NCBI GenBank assembly: GCA_024692905.1
Contig: JAILLY010000083.1
Location: 21,275-85,274 of the forward strand
Length of the DNA: 64,000 nucleotides
From: Lachnospiraceae bacterium
GTDB taxonomy: Bacteria; Bacillota; Clostridia; Lachnospirales; Lachnospiraceae
Reading direction: 5' to 3'
Made by a program: the position numbers and the translations under genes. This document shows positions 45,429-55,631 of the stretch, piece after piece. The notes below the pieces were generated by a model. The model saw only the letters and a program-made list of their open reading frames with translations, did no database searches and was not told the DNA's origin. How positions within the stretch are numbered: the stretch's first letter is position 1; the number at the start of each line of letters is the position of its first letter.

Positions 45429-46607
45429 TCATTCAGAGTATCTTATTATCTCATACTCATGTGACAATTTGCCAAAATCATCCGTATGTTCCGGATATCT
45501 TGATATCACATCAGCAAGACGTTCCGCAGGTGTATGGTCGGCCCGGAAGGGATATCCCTGCCTCTTAAGGCGTTCCACACTTCTTTTGTATTTATACCTG
45601 ATCCTGCCGGAATATGACAATAAACGGCGCAGGCGTCCGGGCTTCTTCTTCTCTTCGGATACCAGCCATTCACGTTTTTCCGTATGGCCGTCATCCGCCG
45701 CAACCGTAAGATCATATCCGAACCTTATAAAATACATCCTTATGAAACGGATAATAAGCTTAAGGATAAGATATACGATAAAAGCCGCAAAGAGATATCC
45801 GAGGACCTTTTCAAGCGCGATAAGCGCAACGATCAGCCACTCGGGCAGGACCTCCTGCGAAGGAGCAAGTTCAAGTGTCGCAGCCGCTCCTTCGGCCGCC
45901 TCCTCTCCGACCGATGCGGGAAAAAGAGAAAATATAAACGATACGAATACCGCGATCCCCTTAAGGATCATGCGCACCGCATATGCAAGAGCATCCGCGA
46001 GGCTCTTTGACTTTATAAGGAACATCCCCGCGGCAAAGCAGGCCACGAGCGGAAAAACGAGCCTTTCGTTCTGCCGTAACATATCTTTCGTATCACTGCC
46101 GTTCTCCACGATAAAGTGAAGCGCATTTGAAAAATAACTCCTTAAAAAGAAAGCGCAAAGGAACAGTATGCCGCAGACATATGCAGTATTCCCGAGTTCC
46201 GGTGCACCTTTAACGGACGCATACGCAAATACGAATGCAAACCAGAGCACCGATACGGAAGGGATCGCGATAAAGCTCCGCTCCCGGCTCCCGGACCAGA
46301 AAGACAGATCGGCCATGGCAAACAGTATGAGGATAAAAACAAGGATCGCCCGTCTGAAAAGAGGCATCGGTAAGAGCAATGATACGGCAAACTCAAGCAG
46401 ATGAAGTAAGATATAAACCGGAAGGACTCTTACATAAACCCTCTGGAGATACGAAAAAACAATGACCAGAACAACAAACGAAAAAAAGACGCGGGACGGC
46501 TCAAGCCCCGTCGCAAAGTACAGAAATCCGAGCGAAACATAATAAAGCATTATGAGCATGAGAATGTTTAGCCACTCAGCACAAAACAGGTATCTTCTCT
46601 CAAACAT
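45429..46607 (-). CDS. Polytopic membrane protein of a MoxR/DUF58 cluster, DUF4129-like C-terminus
   Basis: A 392-residue protein with about eight transmembrane helices in residues 10-295 and a cytoplasmic tail of about 95 residues. The tail (RADHTPAERLADVISRYP and FGKLSHEYEIIRYSE) fits the DUF4129 pattern found beside transglutaminase-like proteins in MoxR/DUF58 operons, but no transglutaminase core is seen. It overlaps the DUF58 gene by eight bases. Role inferred as part of an envelope or cell-wall-linked complex. Confidence 0.7.
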   Translation of the reverse strand: MFERRYLFCAEWLNILMLIMLYYVSLGFLYFATGLEPSRVFFSFVVLVIVFSYLQRVYVRVLPVYILLHLLEFAVSLLLPMPLFRRAILVFILILFAMADLSFWSGSRERSFIAIPSVSVLWFAFVFAYASVKGAPELGNTAYVCGILFLCAFFLRSYFSNALHFIVENGSDTKDMLRQNERLVFPLVACFAAGMFLIKSKSLADALAYAVRMILKGIAVFVSFIFSLFPASVGEEAAEGAAATLELAPSQEVLPEWLIVALIALEKVLGYLFAAFIVYLILKLIIRFIRMYFIRFGYDLTVAADDGHTEKREWLVSEEKKKPGRLRRLLSYSGRIRYKYKRSVERLKRQGYPFRADHTPAERLADVISRYPEHTDDFGKLSHEYEIIRYSE

Positions 46608-47727
46608 GCCGCACCGTCCATTTGGTTATATCTTCATCTCCGGTATTCATGATCAGAGGGTCTGCGGACTGGTATTCCGCGATTATCCATGAAACGCCAA
46701 GTCCCCTGTTCTTCATACCGTTATAAGCTTCAACGAGATCTTTTTTCCTGTAATTGGATATTATGATGTATTCCGTATTGCGGGTCCTGTCGTTTCTGAC
46801 AGTCTCCTCAAGCATCGGGACGAAATCACGCCCGGGGTTTTTGGCATCAATACGCGCGAGCATTATATCCATGTTCCTAAGGTGCCCCTTATCCGCACCC
46901 GCTTCAACAAAAACCGGAGCCTTAGTCACGCTGTCTTCCCCGTTTGAAACAAGGCTGACCGGAATGTTCCTGTCAATGAATTCATGGGCAAGAGTCGATG
47001 CTATACGTATCTGTTCCTCCATGAACTCCTCTTCATGCCACCTTATATGGCATTCCATGTTAAGGCACAGAGTCACCTTCATACTGAAGGATGAATCAAA
47101 TTTATTGACCATCAGCATCCCCTTGGATGCGCTCGATTTCCAGTTTATCCTGTTCATCGGATCATAAGACTGGTATTCCCTTATGCCCGAAAACTCAAAC
47201 GGATCCTCGTTCTGCCTGATCCTGTCTGTTATCCGCCCGATGAGCATCCGTACTTTCGGCTCATACGCAAGCCCTTCGAGCCTGCCAGGAAGCACACATA
47301 CCGCCGCCTCGTGCGTAAGTGACTTTAACATCATACCCGAAAGGAACAGATCCTTGCAGATAACGTCCATCCCGTTCATACGGTAATATCCGCGTTTGGT
47401 GCATTTAAACGAATATGTCCTTGTTATCTTCTGGTGAGGCAGGATAGAATAATGATCATTCCTGTAATACCGGTCGGTCACGGCGGAATTACGCCGGTTG
47501 GCAAACAGAAATGTCCTTGTGATCTCAAACTTTATCTGTACCACAGGAAGCGGAAGGGCCTTATCGTTATATATGACCTCTATCAGCCGGTCCTCATCAC
47601 CTTCGCGGACTACGGGTTCGGTAAAACCGATATCTACCGTAAGCCCCCTATCCCAGTACCTCTTATACAGGAAAAGCTGGATAAAATACAGAGAAGCCCC
47701 GACTAACAGGGCAATGAACAGTTTCAT
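46600..47727 (-). CDS. DUF58 family protein
   Basis: A 375-residue protein with an N-terminal hydrophobic segment and the DUF58 hallmark FSGIREYQSYDPMNRINWKSSASKGMLMVNKF near residues 180-210, followed by a von-Willebrand-like region. DUF58 proteins always accompany MoxR ATPases. It overlaps moxR by four bases and the downstream membrane gene by eight. Confidence 0.85.
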   Translation of the reverse strand: MKLFIALLVGASLYFIQLFLYKRYWDRGLTVDIGFTEPVVREGDEDRLIEVIYNDKALPLPVVQIKFEITRTFLFANRRNSAVTDRYYRNDHYSILPHQKITRTYSFKCTKRGYYRMNGMDVICKDLFLSGMMLKSLTHEAAVCVLPGRLEGLAYEPKVRMLIGRITDRIRQNEDPFEFSGIREYQSYDPMNRINWKSSASKGMLMVNKFDSSFSMKVTLCLNMECHIRWHEEEFMEEQIRIASTLAHEFIDRNIPVSLVSNGEDSVTKAPVFVEAGADKGHLRNMDIMLARIDAKNPGRDFVPMLEETVRNDRTRNTEYIIISNYRKKDLVEAYNGMKNRGLGVSWIIAEYQSADPLIMNTGDEDITKWTVRHV

Positions 47728-48674
47728 CCCTTGCTCCAGTCCTCCGTCGGAACTTCCACAGCGTTAAGTATTTCATTTATTATCCGGCGTTTTCCTTCCA
47801 TATCTCCGGCCGAATATGCGATCATCCTGTGAGCGAGCACATGAGGCGCGAGCACCTTGATGTCATCGGGCAGGACGAAATCTCTTCCCTTTATGAAAGC
47901 ATAAGCCCTGGCGGCTCTTAGCAGCCATAAGGTCCCTCTGGGGCTTACGCCCATCCTCACGGAACTGTTCTCCCTGGTCTTATGCACGAGCTTCACGATA
48001 TATTCCTTAAGGTCACCGTGCACGAACACTTTCTCCGCAAGTGCGCTTATTTCGGTGATATCCGCACAGGTACATACCGCCCTTGCTTCAGGCATGCTGC
48101 GCCCGTTCACCGTGTCGAGCATACGGACTTCCTCATCCGCGCTAAGGCTTCCCATGGAAAGATGCATTATGAACCTGTCAAGTTGGGCTTCGGGGAGCGG
48201 AAACGTTCCCGCGGTTTCGATGGGATTTTCGGTAGCTATGACCGTAAACGGTTCGCTTAAAATATATGTGTTCCCGTCAACAGTCACCTGCCTCTCTTCC
48301 ATTGCTTCAAGAAGGGCCGACTGCGTCCTCGGAGTGGCGCGGTTCAATTCATCCGCAAGCAGCACATTGGTAAATACGGGGCCCCTTACGAATTCGAACT
48401 GTTCCCTGCTTCTGTCATAAATATTCAGACCGGTTATATCGGCCGGAAGAAGATCGGGAGTAAACTGGATACGTGCAAAGTCACCGGATACGGATGCCGC
48501 GATAAGCTTGGCCATAAGCGTCTTGCCGGTCCCGGGTGTATCCTCTATCAGTATATGCCCGCCCGCGATGATACCGCAGAGAACGAGCTCGGTCACATCC
48601 TCCTTGCCTATAAGGGTCCCGTTTACGTTATCCTTTATGGCATTAACGATCCTTAAACCTTCTGTAGCGTCCAT
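47724..48674 (-). CDS. MoxR family AAA ATPase
   Basis: A 316-residue AAA+ ATPase. Walker A is EDTPGTGKTLMAKL, Walker B NVLLADELNRATPRTQSALLEAMEE, and sensor 1 VIATENPIETAGTFPLPEAQLDRF. MoxR proteins work as chaperones that assemble or activate partner proteins, here presumably the DUF58/DUF4129-like products. GGAGGG upstream of the ATG at 48674 and loss of homology before it exclude the longer frame to 48728. Confidence 0.93.
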   Translation of the reverse strand: MDATEGLRIVNAIKDNVNGTLIGKEDVTELVLCGIIAGGHILIEDTPGTGKTLMAKLIAASVSGDFARIQFTPDLLPADITGLNIYDRSREQFEFVRGPVFTNVLLADELNRATPRTQSALLEAMEERQVTVDGNTYILSEPFTVIATENPIETAGTFPLPEAQLDRFIMHLSMGSLSADEEVRMLDTVNGRSMPEARAVCTCADITEISALAEKVFVHGDLKEYIVKLVHKTRENSSVRMGVSPRGTLWLLRAARAYAFIKGRDFVLPDDIKVLAPHVLAHRMIAYSAGDMEGKRRIINEILNAVEVPTEDWSKG

Positions 48675-48728
48675 ATTCCCTCCGCATGCTGCCGGCTTAT
48701 CATTACAGGGCGAACATGATCCCTTCAC

Positions 48729-49505
48729 TTACAGTAACTTAAACCGTGATTCTCCCTCAGAACCGACCACTATAAGGTCAAGTGCCGAAATCCCCTCCGA
48801 ATCATCCGAATCTACTTCGAATACGAGCACGGTATCAACCTTGCCGTTTGCCGGGATGGTATCACTAAAGGACTTAAGGTCATTAAGCAGTATCGTCATC
48901 TGCTCGTTGACCCTTACCGAATCGTTTATGAGTATGCGGAACTTGATGTTAGAATCAAGCACGCTGCATTCTTTGTCAGAGCCGTCGGGATTTATAACGT
49001 CCAAATGGACGACCAAAAGCTTTCTTCCTTCAGCAGCCTGCATGGAAAATGACAGTTCATCCGAGCCGGGCTCAGGGTACACATCGGCAACCTCATATCC
49101 CGTATATTCCATATCAAATCCGGGAATACCTATAGCTTCGCACATGGTCGTCCCGCCCGGAGCCGCCTCGGGAGGCTCGGGAAGATCTTCCGCTTTGATA
49201 TCTTCGCTCACCTGCGGTATATCGGAACCATCCTGCTCATCGGTTTCGGGAGCCGGTGTGGGTGCGGGAGCTTCGGTTTCCGCAGGGGGAAGTTCAACCT
49301 CAGCGGGCTTGGGTACATATACGCCAAGGCCGCCGTTTTCATACGCACTGTACTTCATGAGCATTCCGGCCGCATATTCCGCAACAAGCTCCTCCTCATC
49401 GGCACCCAGTCCGGTCTGCGCAGGCTTAGCACAGCCTGAAAGCCCCGGGATGAGCATTGCCGCTGCCATGAGGGATATGATTATTTTTTCCGATCTTATA
49501 CGCAT
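48729..49505 (-). CDS. Lipoprotein with a C-terminal immunoglobulin-like (telokin-type) domain
   Basis: A 258-residue lipoprotein: signal peptide with lipobox LSGC (Cys25), a Pro/Glu/Ala/Thr linker about residues 60-115, and a C-terminal beta domain (about 125-258; GRKLLVVHLDVINPDGSDKE) of the kind seen in DUF4352/DUF5067 proteins. It lies 51 bases after the histidine kinase and 54 before moxR, so it is part of the same envelope operon. Function unknown. Confidence 0.75.
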   Translation of the reverse strand: MRIRSEKIIISLMAAAMLIPGLSGCAKPAQTGLGADEEELVAEYAAGMLMKYSAYENGGLGVYVPKPAEVELPPAETEAPAPTPAPETDEQDGSDIPQVSEDIKAEDLPEPPEAAPGGTTMCEAIGIPGFDMEYTGYEVADVYPEPGSDELSFSMQAAEGRKLLVVHLDVINPDGSDKECSVLDSNIKFRILINDSVRVNEQMTILLNDLKSFSDTIPANGKVDTVLVFEVDSDDSEGISALDLIVVGSEGESRFKLL

Positions 49506-49556
49506 TTCTTTTCCACCTTTTTATCCGGAACTTCCTTAATCATTTATAACAACCGC

Positions 49557-51023
49557 TTAAGAGGCGGCATCAAGTTCAAACCAGAATTCCACTCCGTCTT
49601 CGCGGTTGATGACACCGTATCCGCGGCCCATGGAATCCATCACAGCTTTTACGATCGATAATCCTATACCGCTGCCGCCGTATTCCCTGGTCCTTGCCTT
49701 GTCCACCTTGTAGAACTTGGTCCAAAGCAGCGGGATTGACTCTTCCGGGATAGGATCTCCGGTGTTGAACACGCTGATCCTTACGGAGCCTTCGCCGCGG
49801 CTAAGCGAGATCTCTATCTTTTTATCATTACTGCAGTAATGGATCGCATTGGAGAGGTAATTATTTACAACCTGTTCAACCTTTAATTCATCGGCCCATA
49901 CATAAACGGGCTCCTCTGTTCCGGGAAGAACAATTTCTATCCCGGCCTGTTTAATGAGTATATCGGCAGCCGATGCGCATCCCCTTATAAGAGCTGTGAT
50001 ATCAAACCGTTCCATTGACAGATCGTCCTCTCCGGACTCAAGCTGGTTAAGCTCGATCATACTCCTTACAAGACGGTTCATCTTTCCGGCTTCGTCTATT
50101 ATGACATCACAGTAAAAATCACGGCTTTCGGCATCCGAGTTCACGCAGTCCTTAAGGCCTTCCGCATATCCCTGGATGAGCGCGATCGGGGTCTTTAATT
50201 CATGAGAGGCGTTTGACACGAATTCCCTTCGCATCTTCTCGACCTCAGCCTTGCGTTCAAGTTCCACCTTAAGGCTTGCGTTTGCCGTCTTTAACTCGCT
50301 TATCGTTCCTTCCAGCGTTGTCGAGAGCCGGTTCATATGATCTCCGAGCAGCGCGATCTCGTTACTTCCTCCGCTCTTGTATTTAACGTCAAAGTCAAGT
50401 TCCGTCATCTTCCTGGAGATATCAACAAGTTCCAGTATCGGATCGGTCACCTTGCGCGACAGGAGCAGGTTTATGAGCAGGCCTATAACAAGCACGGCGG
50501 CACCTACGTATGCCAGCAGCCTGTTTGCTATATGTACGCTCGTCTCTATGCTCTCGACGGGGCTTCTCATCAGCACGGGTCTGCTCCCCGAAAGATAGCC
50601 CCACAGTTCTATATATTCGGTATGCATCCTCGGATCCACAGCCTTCATGACAGTGTATTCATCATTTGAATACAGTACATTTCCGGCAGGTCCCGAAAAG
50701 ATATATCCAAGAAGGCGGTCGGTAAGGAACTTGGGGTCGTTCACCGTAGTCCTTAACGTATTCGTATCCGCATCAAGCACTATTATATCAAGATTATACC
50801 TTGCAGCCACCTGATCGAGGCCAACACCGAATTCCTCGGAATCAAGCCCGCCCTTTTGCGAGTAACCGTCGATGAGCCGGTATGCCTCATTTAAGACCTT
50901 CTCTTTATGTCTCGTATAAAACGGGCCGAGCAGAAGGTTATTTGCAAGTATGCACAAAAGGATCACGCTTATCATGGCCAGGCTGAATATAAGCATGAAC
51001 TGGTATCGTATCGAATGCTTCAT
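49557..51023 (-). CDS. Sensor histidine kinase
   Basis: A 488-residue kinase with transmembrane helices about 8-30 and 172-194, an extracytoplasmic sensor between, HAMP, HisKA with phospho-His in SNASHELKTPIALIQGYAEGL, N box VVNNYLSNAIHYC, G1 FNTGDPIPEE and the GGSGIGLSIVK box. Forms a pair with the OmpR-type regulator at 52497-53180, but a wall hydrolase gene lies between them. Confidence 0.93.
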   Translation of the reverse strand: MKHSIRYQFMLIFSLAMISVILLCILANNLLLGPFYTRHKEKVLNEAYRLIDGYSQKGGLDSEEFGVGLDQVAARYNLDIIVLDADTNTLRTTVNDPKFLTDRLLGYIFSGPAGNVLYSNDEYTVMKAVDPRMHTEYIELWGYLSGSRPVLMRSPVESIETSVHIANRLLAYVGAAVLVIGLLINLLLSRKVTDPILELVDISRKMTELDFDVKYKSGGSNEIALLGDHMNRLSTTLEGTISELKTANASLKVELERKAEVEKMRREFVSNASHELKTPIALIQGYAEGLKDCVNSDAESRDFYCDVIIDEAGKMNRLVRSMIELNQLESGEDDLSMERFDITALIRGCASAADILIKQAGIEIVLPGTEEPVYVWADELKVEQVVNNYLSNAIHYCSNDKKIEISLSRGEGSVRISVFNTGDPIPEESIPLLWTKFYKVDKARTREYGGSGIGLSIVKAVMDSMGRGYGVINREDGVEFWFELDAAS

Positions 51024-51039
51024 ATCTCAAACTCCGGGC

Positions 51040-52485
51040 TCATTCAGCCACAGGGACCTCGACTTCTCCTCCGTTTCCGCCTCCGTCGCCGCCGTCTTCG
51101 GGAGTCTCATCTTCACCGCCGTCTCCCGGATCGGGTGCCGGAGCCGGGTCAGGCGTAGGTGTGGGTGTCGGCGCAGGTGTCGGTGCGGGATCCGGATCGG
51201 GCTCAGGAGCCGGCTTGGGCTTGGTCACCCATCTGTAGAAAAATGCATGGTTTCCTATCATCGTATATTCGCTGATCCCGTAATAATCCGCGTAGTATTT
51301 TGTCATGAAGAACAGATAATCTCCGACCCTGGCTCCTCCTACCACTTCCTGCGCAGCCTTGACGCATGTGGAATTGGGACCGGCCGACATTATGAGTTCC
51401 ACCTTACCCGAACGGTAGGAGGCGAACTGCATGTTCTGTTTGATAACGGAAACTATGTCATTCGGAAATGCCGAACTCTTGACTCTGTTCATGATGACAG
51501 AGCCTACCGCAAGCTTGCCCGTGTATGATTCTCCACCCGCTTCCGCCTGTATGGTCGCAGCAAGCCATTCAAGTTCCGAACCGCTGGCGGAATACGAACC
51601 GGATGTGTCCTCCCTCGTAAGAGACAGCCTCTCGGCGATCTGCTTGGCAAGCGCTGCCTGGGCTGACGCCGTCTGGGATTCAAGCGACTTCATCTTCTTA
51701 TCAAGTTCGGTAAGCTGCTTATCATAATCCGCAAGCTTACCCTTCTCGGATGCTATATTTGAATTGGTGAGATCAAGCTTGCCTCTGACCTCATCCGTCA
51801 TATCCTCAAGCTCGTTATACTTCTCGTCAAGGTCCTCCTGATAGGCATTTATCTCGGTTTCCTTCTCTTCAACCTCGGCGATCTTCTCCTCGATCGCAGC
51901 CTTCAGATCGGCACATTCCGCGATCTTCTGCCTGTCATAATTGACCATGCTCTCAAGATATACATAGCGGTTGAGCACGTTCTTAAAAGAGCCGGCTTCC
52001 ATTACCATGGTGAGCATTCCCTTGGAACCGCCTCTTTCGTAGACGCTCTTTAACCGTTTCTTCAGGAGTTCCTCACGCTGGTTCTTCTCCTGCTCGATCT
52101 CCTGAAGCTGAGCGTTTAACTCAAGGATCTCGGCAGAGACCTCAGCCATGGCTTCCTCGGCTTCCTCTATCTCGCCGCTTAAGTCATCAAGCTTCTTGGA
52201 ATATCCGTCTATCTCACTTTGCAGTTCCGCACTCTGGTCCTTCAGTTCACTGACGTTCCCTTCGGTCTCCTTGCGCTGTTCTTCAAGAAGGGCTATTGTA
52301 GCCCGTGTCTCTTTGGTCTGCTTTTCGAGATTGGATATTGTCTCCTGGGTCTTCTTTTCCTGATCCTTAAGAGTCGTTATCTTCTCATCGTTTTCATCCG
52401 CCAAACATGTGATATTTGGCGATGAGGCCAGCATTACCGCCACCGATACAATGACGGCAAACAGCCTTCTTTTCCCCTTGTTCAT
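51040..52485 (-). CDS. Secreted coiled-coil protein with SleB-type cell wall hydrolase domain
   Basis: A 481-residue protein: signal peptide about 1-28, a long coiled coil about 32-270 (PcsB/CwlO-like), the Hydrolase_2/SleB-like domain about 300-425 (LEWLAATIQAEAGGESYTGKLAVGSVIMNRV with the catalytic Glu), and a C-terminal Pro/Thr/Asp low-complexity tail. It would cleave peptidoglycan; the coiled coil may regulate the enzyme, as proposed for PcsB. Encoded between the response regulator and kinase genes with gaps of 11 and 16 bases, implying direct control by that system. Confidence 0.85.
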   Translation of the reverse strand: MNKGKRRLFAVIVSVAVMLASSPNITCLADENDEKITTLKDQEKKTQETISNLEKQTKETRATIALLEEQRKETEGNVSELKDQSAELQSEIDGYSKKLDDLSGEIEEAEEAMAEVSAEILELNAQLQEIEQEKNQREELLKKRLKSVYERGGSKGMLTMVMEAGSFKNVLNRYVYLESMVNYDRQKIAECADLKAAIEEKIAEVEEKETEINAYQEDLDEKYNELEDMTDEVRGKLDLTNSNIASEKGKLADYDKQLTELDKKMKSLESQTASAQAALAKQIAERLSLTREDTSGSYSASGSELEWLAATIQAEAGGESYTGKLAVGSVIMNRVKSSAFPNDIVSVIKQNMQFASYRSGKVELIMSAGPNSTCVKAAQEVVGGARVGDYLFFMTKYYADYYGISEYTMIGNHAFFYRWVTKPKPAPEPDPDPAPTPAPTPTPTPDPAPAPDPGDGGEDETPEDGGDGGGNGGEVEVPVAE

Positions 52486-52496
52486 ATTTTCCCCTT

Positions 52497-53180
52497 TTAT
52501 TTCCCCTGAATCTCAAATTTATAACCAAGGCCCCAGACGGTCTTTATATGATCGCCCTTTGAGCCGATCTTGCTGCGGAGTTTTTTCACATGAGTATCTA
52601 TCGTGCGTGCATCCCCGAAATAATCGTAGTTCCAGACATTATTGAGTATCTTCTCACGTGAAAGTGCAACCGACTGATTCTCCATAAAATAGGCAAGAAG
52701 CTCAAATTCCTTAAAGGACAGTTCGACCTCCTTCCCGTCGATCGTAACCGTGTGCGCAGTCTTATCGAGCACTATGCCGTCAGCTTCGAGCCTTGTATCT
52801 TCTTCAAGCTTATTGCTGCGTCTTAACAGCGCATTGACGCGCGCAACCAGTATCCTCGGGCTGAAGGGCTTGGATATGTACTCATCGGCACCCACATCAA
52901 ATCCCTTGAGCTCGTCGCGCTCTTCCCCCTTGGCTGTGAGCATGATCACGGGCACCTTAGAAGAGGCCCTCACCTCCCTGCAGACTTCATATCCGTCCGG
53001 GCCCGGCATCATAACATCAAGTATGAGAAGGGATATTTCCTTGTCTTCATAGAACCTGTCAAGCGCTTCATTTCCGTCAGAAGCCTCAACCACGGAATAT
53101 CCTTCCTTTATGAGAAAGTCACCCACAAGCTTACGCATCCTTGCTTCGTCGTCGGCAATCAGGATCTTTATCTTGTCCAT
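52497..53180 (-). CDS. Response regulator, OmpR/PhoB family
   Basis: A 227-residue regulator: receiver with DD acidic pocket (ILIADDEARM), phospho-Asp in LLILDVMMPGPDG and Lys in YISKPFSPR; C-terminal winged helix ending DTHVKKLRSKIGSKGDHIKTVWGLGYKF. Partner of the kinase at 49557-51023. Confidence 0.95.
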   Translation of the reverse strand: MDKIKILIADDEARMRKLVGDFLIKEGYSVVEASDGNEALDRFYEDKEISLLILDVMMPGPDGYEVCREVRASSKVPVIMLTAKGEERDELKGFDVGADEYISKPFSPRILVARVNALLRRSNKLEEDTRLEADGIVLDKTAHTVTIDGKEVELSFKEFELLAYFMENQSVALSREKILNNVWNYDYFGDARTIDTHVKKLRSKIGSKGDHIKTVWGLGYKFEIQGK

Positions 53181-53192
53181 TATTAAGTCCCT

Positions 53193-53765
53193 TTATTCTA
53201 TCCCCAGTTCGTTTTCCTTCTCACGGACTGCGGATTCACGCTCCGTCAGTTCCTGCTCCCACTGAGCGTAGCGGTTGGTGATAGCCTTCTCGTAATTGAT
53301 CATATTCGGCGTATCGGATTTAAGAACTATAAAAAACATAGCGATTATCATTAAGATAAGTACGAGGTTTACCAGAAGGGATGTCTTATACTCCCGCTTA
53401 AAGGTCTTGACTCTTCTTCTCCGGCCTTCTCTCTCCTGCCTTTCCTCATCCTTCTTATCATCGTACTGCTTCTTAAGTGCCGCATAAGATACCAGCACGG
53501 GGATATCCCTGACTTTATCGTCATCGATCTCCTGCCTTTTATAGAGATAGGACTGGATCGAACGCAGGTACTCAAGCCCGATGGGCGTGAAGAAGGTATT
53601 GCTCTCGATCATCTTATTATATACGGACAGAATGGCCTCGGGATTATCCTCATTCATCTTGGAGGAGATGTAATTAATCCTGTTTATCTCCTCTTTGGCA
53701 ATATTGCCGTTCTCCCTGTCTATAAAAACATAACCGTCGACATTCCTGCCAGTTCCTTCTTCCAT
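53193..53765 (-). CDS. Single-pass membrane protein of unknown function
   Basis: A 190-residue protein: cytoplasmic, mostly helical N-terminal part (about 1-105), a strongly basic patch (EGRRRRVKTFKREYK), one transmembrane helix (about 129-147) and an outward coiled tail (WEQELTERESAVREKENELG). It begins an apparent operon with the response regulator 12 bases downstream and follows the mcp terminator. Function unknown; a regulator or partner of the wall hydrolase system is possible. Confidence 0.65.
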   Translation of the reverse strand: MEEGTGRNVDGYVFIDRENGNIAKEEINRINYISSKMNEDNPEAILSVYNKMIESNTFFTPIGLEYLRSIQSYLYKRQEIDDDKVRDIPVLVSYAALKKQYDDKKDEERQEREGRRRRVKTFKREYKTSLLVNLVLILMIIAMFFIVLKSDTPNMINYEKAITNRYAQWEQELTERESAVREKENELGIE

Positions 53766-53792
53766 TACCGTTCCTTCCGTAATATCAAAAAT

Positions 53793-53820
53793 ATAAGGGA
53801 AGTCCTGAGACTTCCCTTAT
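53793..53820 (-). terminator. Rho-independent terminator downstream of the mcp gene
   Basis: ATAAGGGAAGTC and GACTTCCCTTAT form a perfect 12-bp stem with a four-base loop. On the minus strand ATTTTTG follows. It lies 36 bases after the chemotaxis receptor stop. Confidence 0.88.
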
Positions 53821-53856
53821 ATTATAATTATTGCTTAAAATTATTGCAACTTTTGC

Positions 53857-55557
53857 TTACAGCGTGAAGACGCCTACGCTCTCCTCGATGACGTTAGCTG
53901 CATTCTTAAGGCCTTCGGTCTCACTCTCGATATCACCGATCATGTTACCGAATTCAGTAGCAGATGCCGATGTTTCCTCGGTTCCGGCTGCATTCTCTTC
54001 AGCGATAGCCGTAAGGTTCTGAACTATATCTACTACGTTAACCCTTGCTTCATCAAGCTTGGCTGTCTTATCCGCAATATACTTAACACCTTCCATGGAG
54101 CGGTCGATACCGTCCTTAACGATCTGGAATGCTTCGTCAGTCTTCTGGACGTTCTCATTCTGCCTTGTCATGATCTCACGGACATGATCCATGGTCTCAA
54201 CCGACTTGGTGGAATCGGCGATGAGGCTTGTGATGATCTCTTCGATCTTCCTTGCGGATTCATTTGACTGCTCGGCAAGCTTGCTGATCTGAGCTGCAAC
54301 TACTGCGAAGCCGCGTCCCTGCTCACCTGCACGTGCCGCCTCTATGCTGGCATTAAGTGATAACAGGTTCGTCTCGTCTGCGATCTCGGTGATGAGGTTT
54401 GTGGCATCCCTGATCTTAAGAGCCGACTCGTTGGTCGTATTGGTCTGCTGCGAGATAACCTCAATAGCATCAACCGTCTGCTGGTTAACCTGAGCAAGTT
54501 CTGCAAGGATCGCGCTTGCCTGCTCGGATGACTGCTGCATCTCAACTGCGTTCTTCTGAAGTTCTTCAACCTGAGCGCTGGTCTCTTCAACCATGTTGCC
54601 CATAAGGATTACATTCTCGGTAGCCTTCTGGGTCTCATCAGCCTGAGAGGTTGCACCGTCAGCTATCTCATGTACGGCACGCTCAACCTGACCGACAGCT
54701 TCATTTGCATTCTGTGATGTCGAATAAAGCTTATTGGAAGAATTATAAAGGTTGCCGCTCTCATTCTTGAGCTTACCGATGATCTGAGCCAGCTGGGAAC
54801 GTAACTCCTCAACATATCTGCACAGATCGCCGACTTCATCGGACCTTGCCGCTGCCTTCCCATCGACCTGGACCGCCAGGTTGCCCTTGCTGACTTCACC
54901 GACGACATCGATACCTTTATGGATCGCACCTACTATTCCTGTTGCAATAAGGAATGAGATGACGGCACAGATGATACATACTACTACCGATGCGATTATG
55001 ATGACGCTTACAACGCTCATTACCTCGGATTTAACCTTGGCACGGCTCTTGCCGGCGAAGACCATACCGCAGATGGAGCCGTCGCTGGGCTGGGTCAGAG
55101 GCATGTAATAAGCGAAATACGGAGTACCCGCAACATTTGCCGAGTTCGACGTCATCGTCTCGCCCTTTACGAGTACCTTATCTATTATCGGTGCCGATGC
55201 CTGTGTTCCGACGGCCCTCTTGCCGTCCGCAGCATTGACTACCGAAGTGGCATATCTGGTATCGCCGAAGAATACGGTCGTATCGATACCGGAAATGGTC
55301 TTGATGTTATCGAACGGGATCTCATCGGTCGTGATGTTGAAGTCCCCCTTAAACATCGCATCACCTTCGACGACATAATCACCGGGAGCCGATGTGGCTA
55401 TACGATCCCTCGTAGCTATCGTTGCAGCCTTAAGTGCATCGTATACTTCCTCGGCCATTTTTTCTTCGACCATCTTATAGGATACGATACATGTAATGAT
55501 AGCCAGAGCTATTACCGGTATGACCGATAACAGTATAAACTTACCCTTTAATTTCAT
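53857..55557 (-). CDS. Methyl-accepting chemotaxis protein
   Basis: A 566-residue receptor: first helix about 7-27, a periplasmic Cache-like sensor about 28-185 ([16 protein letters not shown] segment), second helix about 190-212, HAMP about 215-265, and the signalling domain with the hairpin [38 protein letters not shown]. It would steer chemotaxis through CheV/CheW-CheA. A TTGTAT-17-TAACAT promoter lies upstream; the ribosome site is weak. Confidence 0.93.
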   Translation of the reverse strand: MKLKGKFILLSVIPVIALAIITCIVSYKMVEEKMAEEVYDALKAATIATRDRIATSAPGDYVVEGDAMFKGDFNITTDEIPFDNIKTISGIDTTVFFGDTRYATSVVNAADGKRAVGTQASAPIIDKVLVKGETMTSNSANVAGTPYFAYYMPLTQPSDGSICGMVFAGKSRAKVKSEVMSVVSVIIIASVVVCIICAVISFLIATGIVGAIHKGIDVVGEVSKGNLAVQVDGKAAARSDEVGDLCRYVEELRSQLAQIIGKLKNESGNLYNSSNKLYSTSQNANEAVGQVERAVHEIADGATSQADETQKATENVILMGNMVEETSAQVEELQKNAVEMQQSSEQASAILAELAQVNQQTVDAIEVISQQTNTTNESALKIRDATNLITEIADETNLLSLNASIEAARAGEQGRGFAVVAAQISKLAEQSNESARKIEEIITSLIADSTKSVETMDHVREIMTRQNENVQKTDEAFQIVKDGIDRSMEGVKYIADKTAKLDEARVNVVDIVQNLTAIAEENAAGTEETSASATEFGNMIGDIESETEGLKNAANVIEESVGVFTL

Positions 55558-55602
55558 TTTCTATACCCCGCTTTCTGTAAAGTGTGAAAAATAGATACAT
55601 TT

Positions 55603-55631
55603 ATGTTATCACTTTTTTTTACACAATACAA
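55603..55631 (-). promoter_or_regulatory. Promoter of the chemotaxis receptor gene
   Basis: TTGTAT (55626-55631), a 17-base A/T-rich spacer and TAACAT (55603-55608) on the minus strand, about 45 bases before the start codon. This is a sigma-A, not sigma-28, pattern. The rest of the 55558-55849 stretch shows no further gene; the plus-strand frame within it lacks a ribosome site. Confidence 0.55.
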
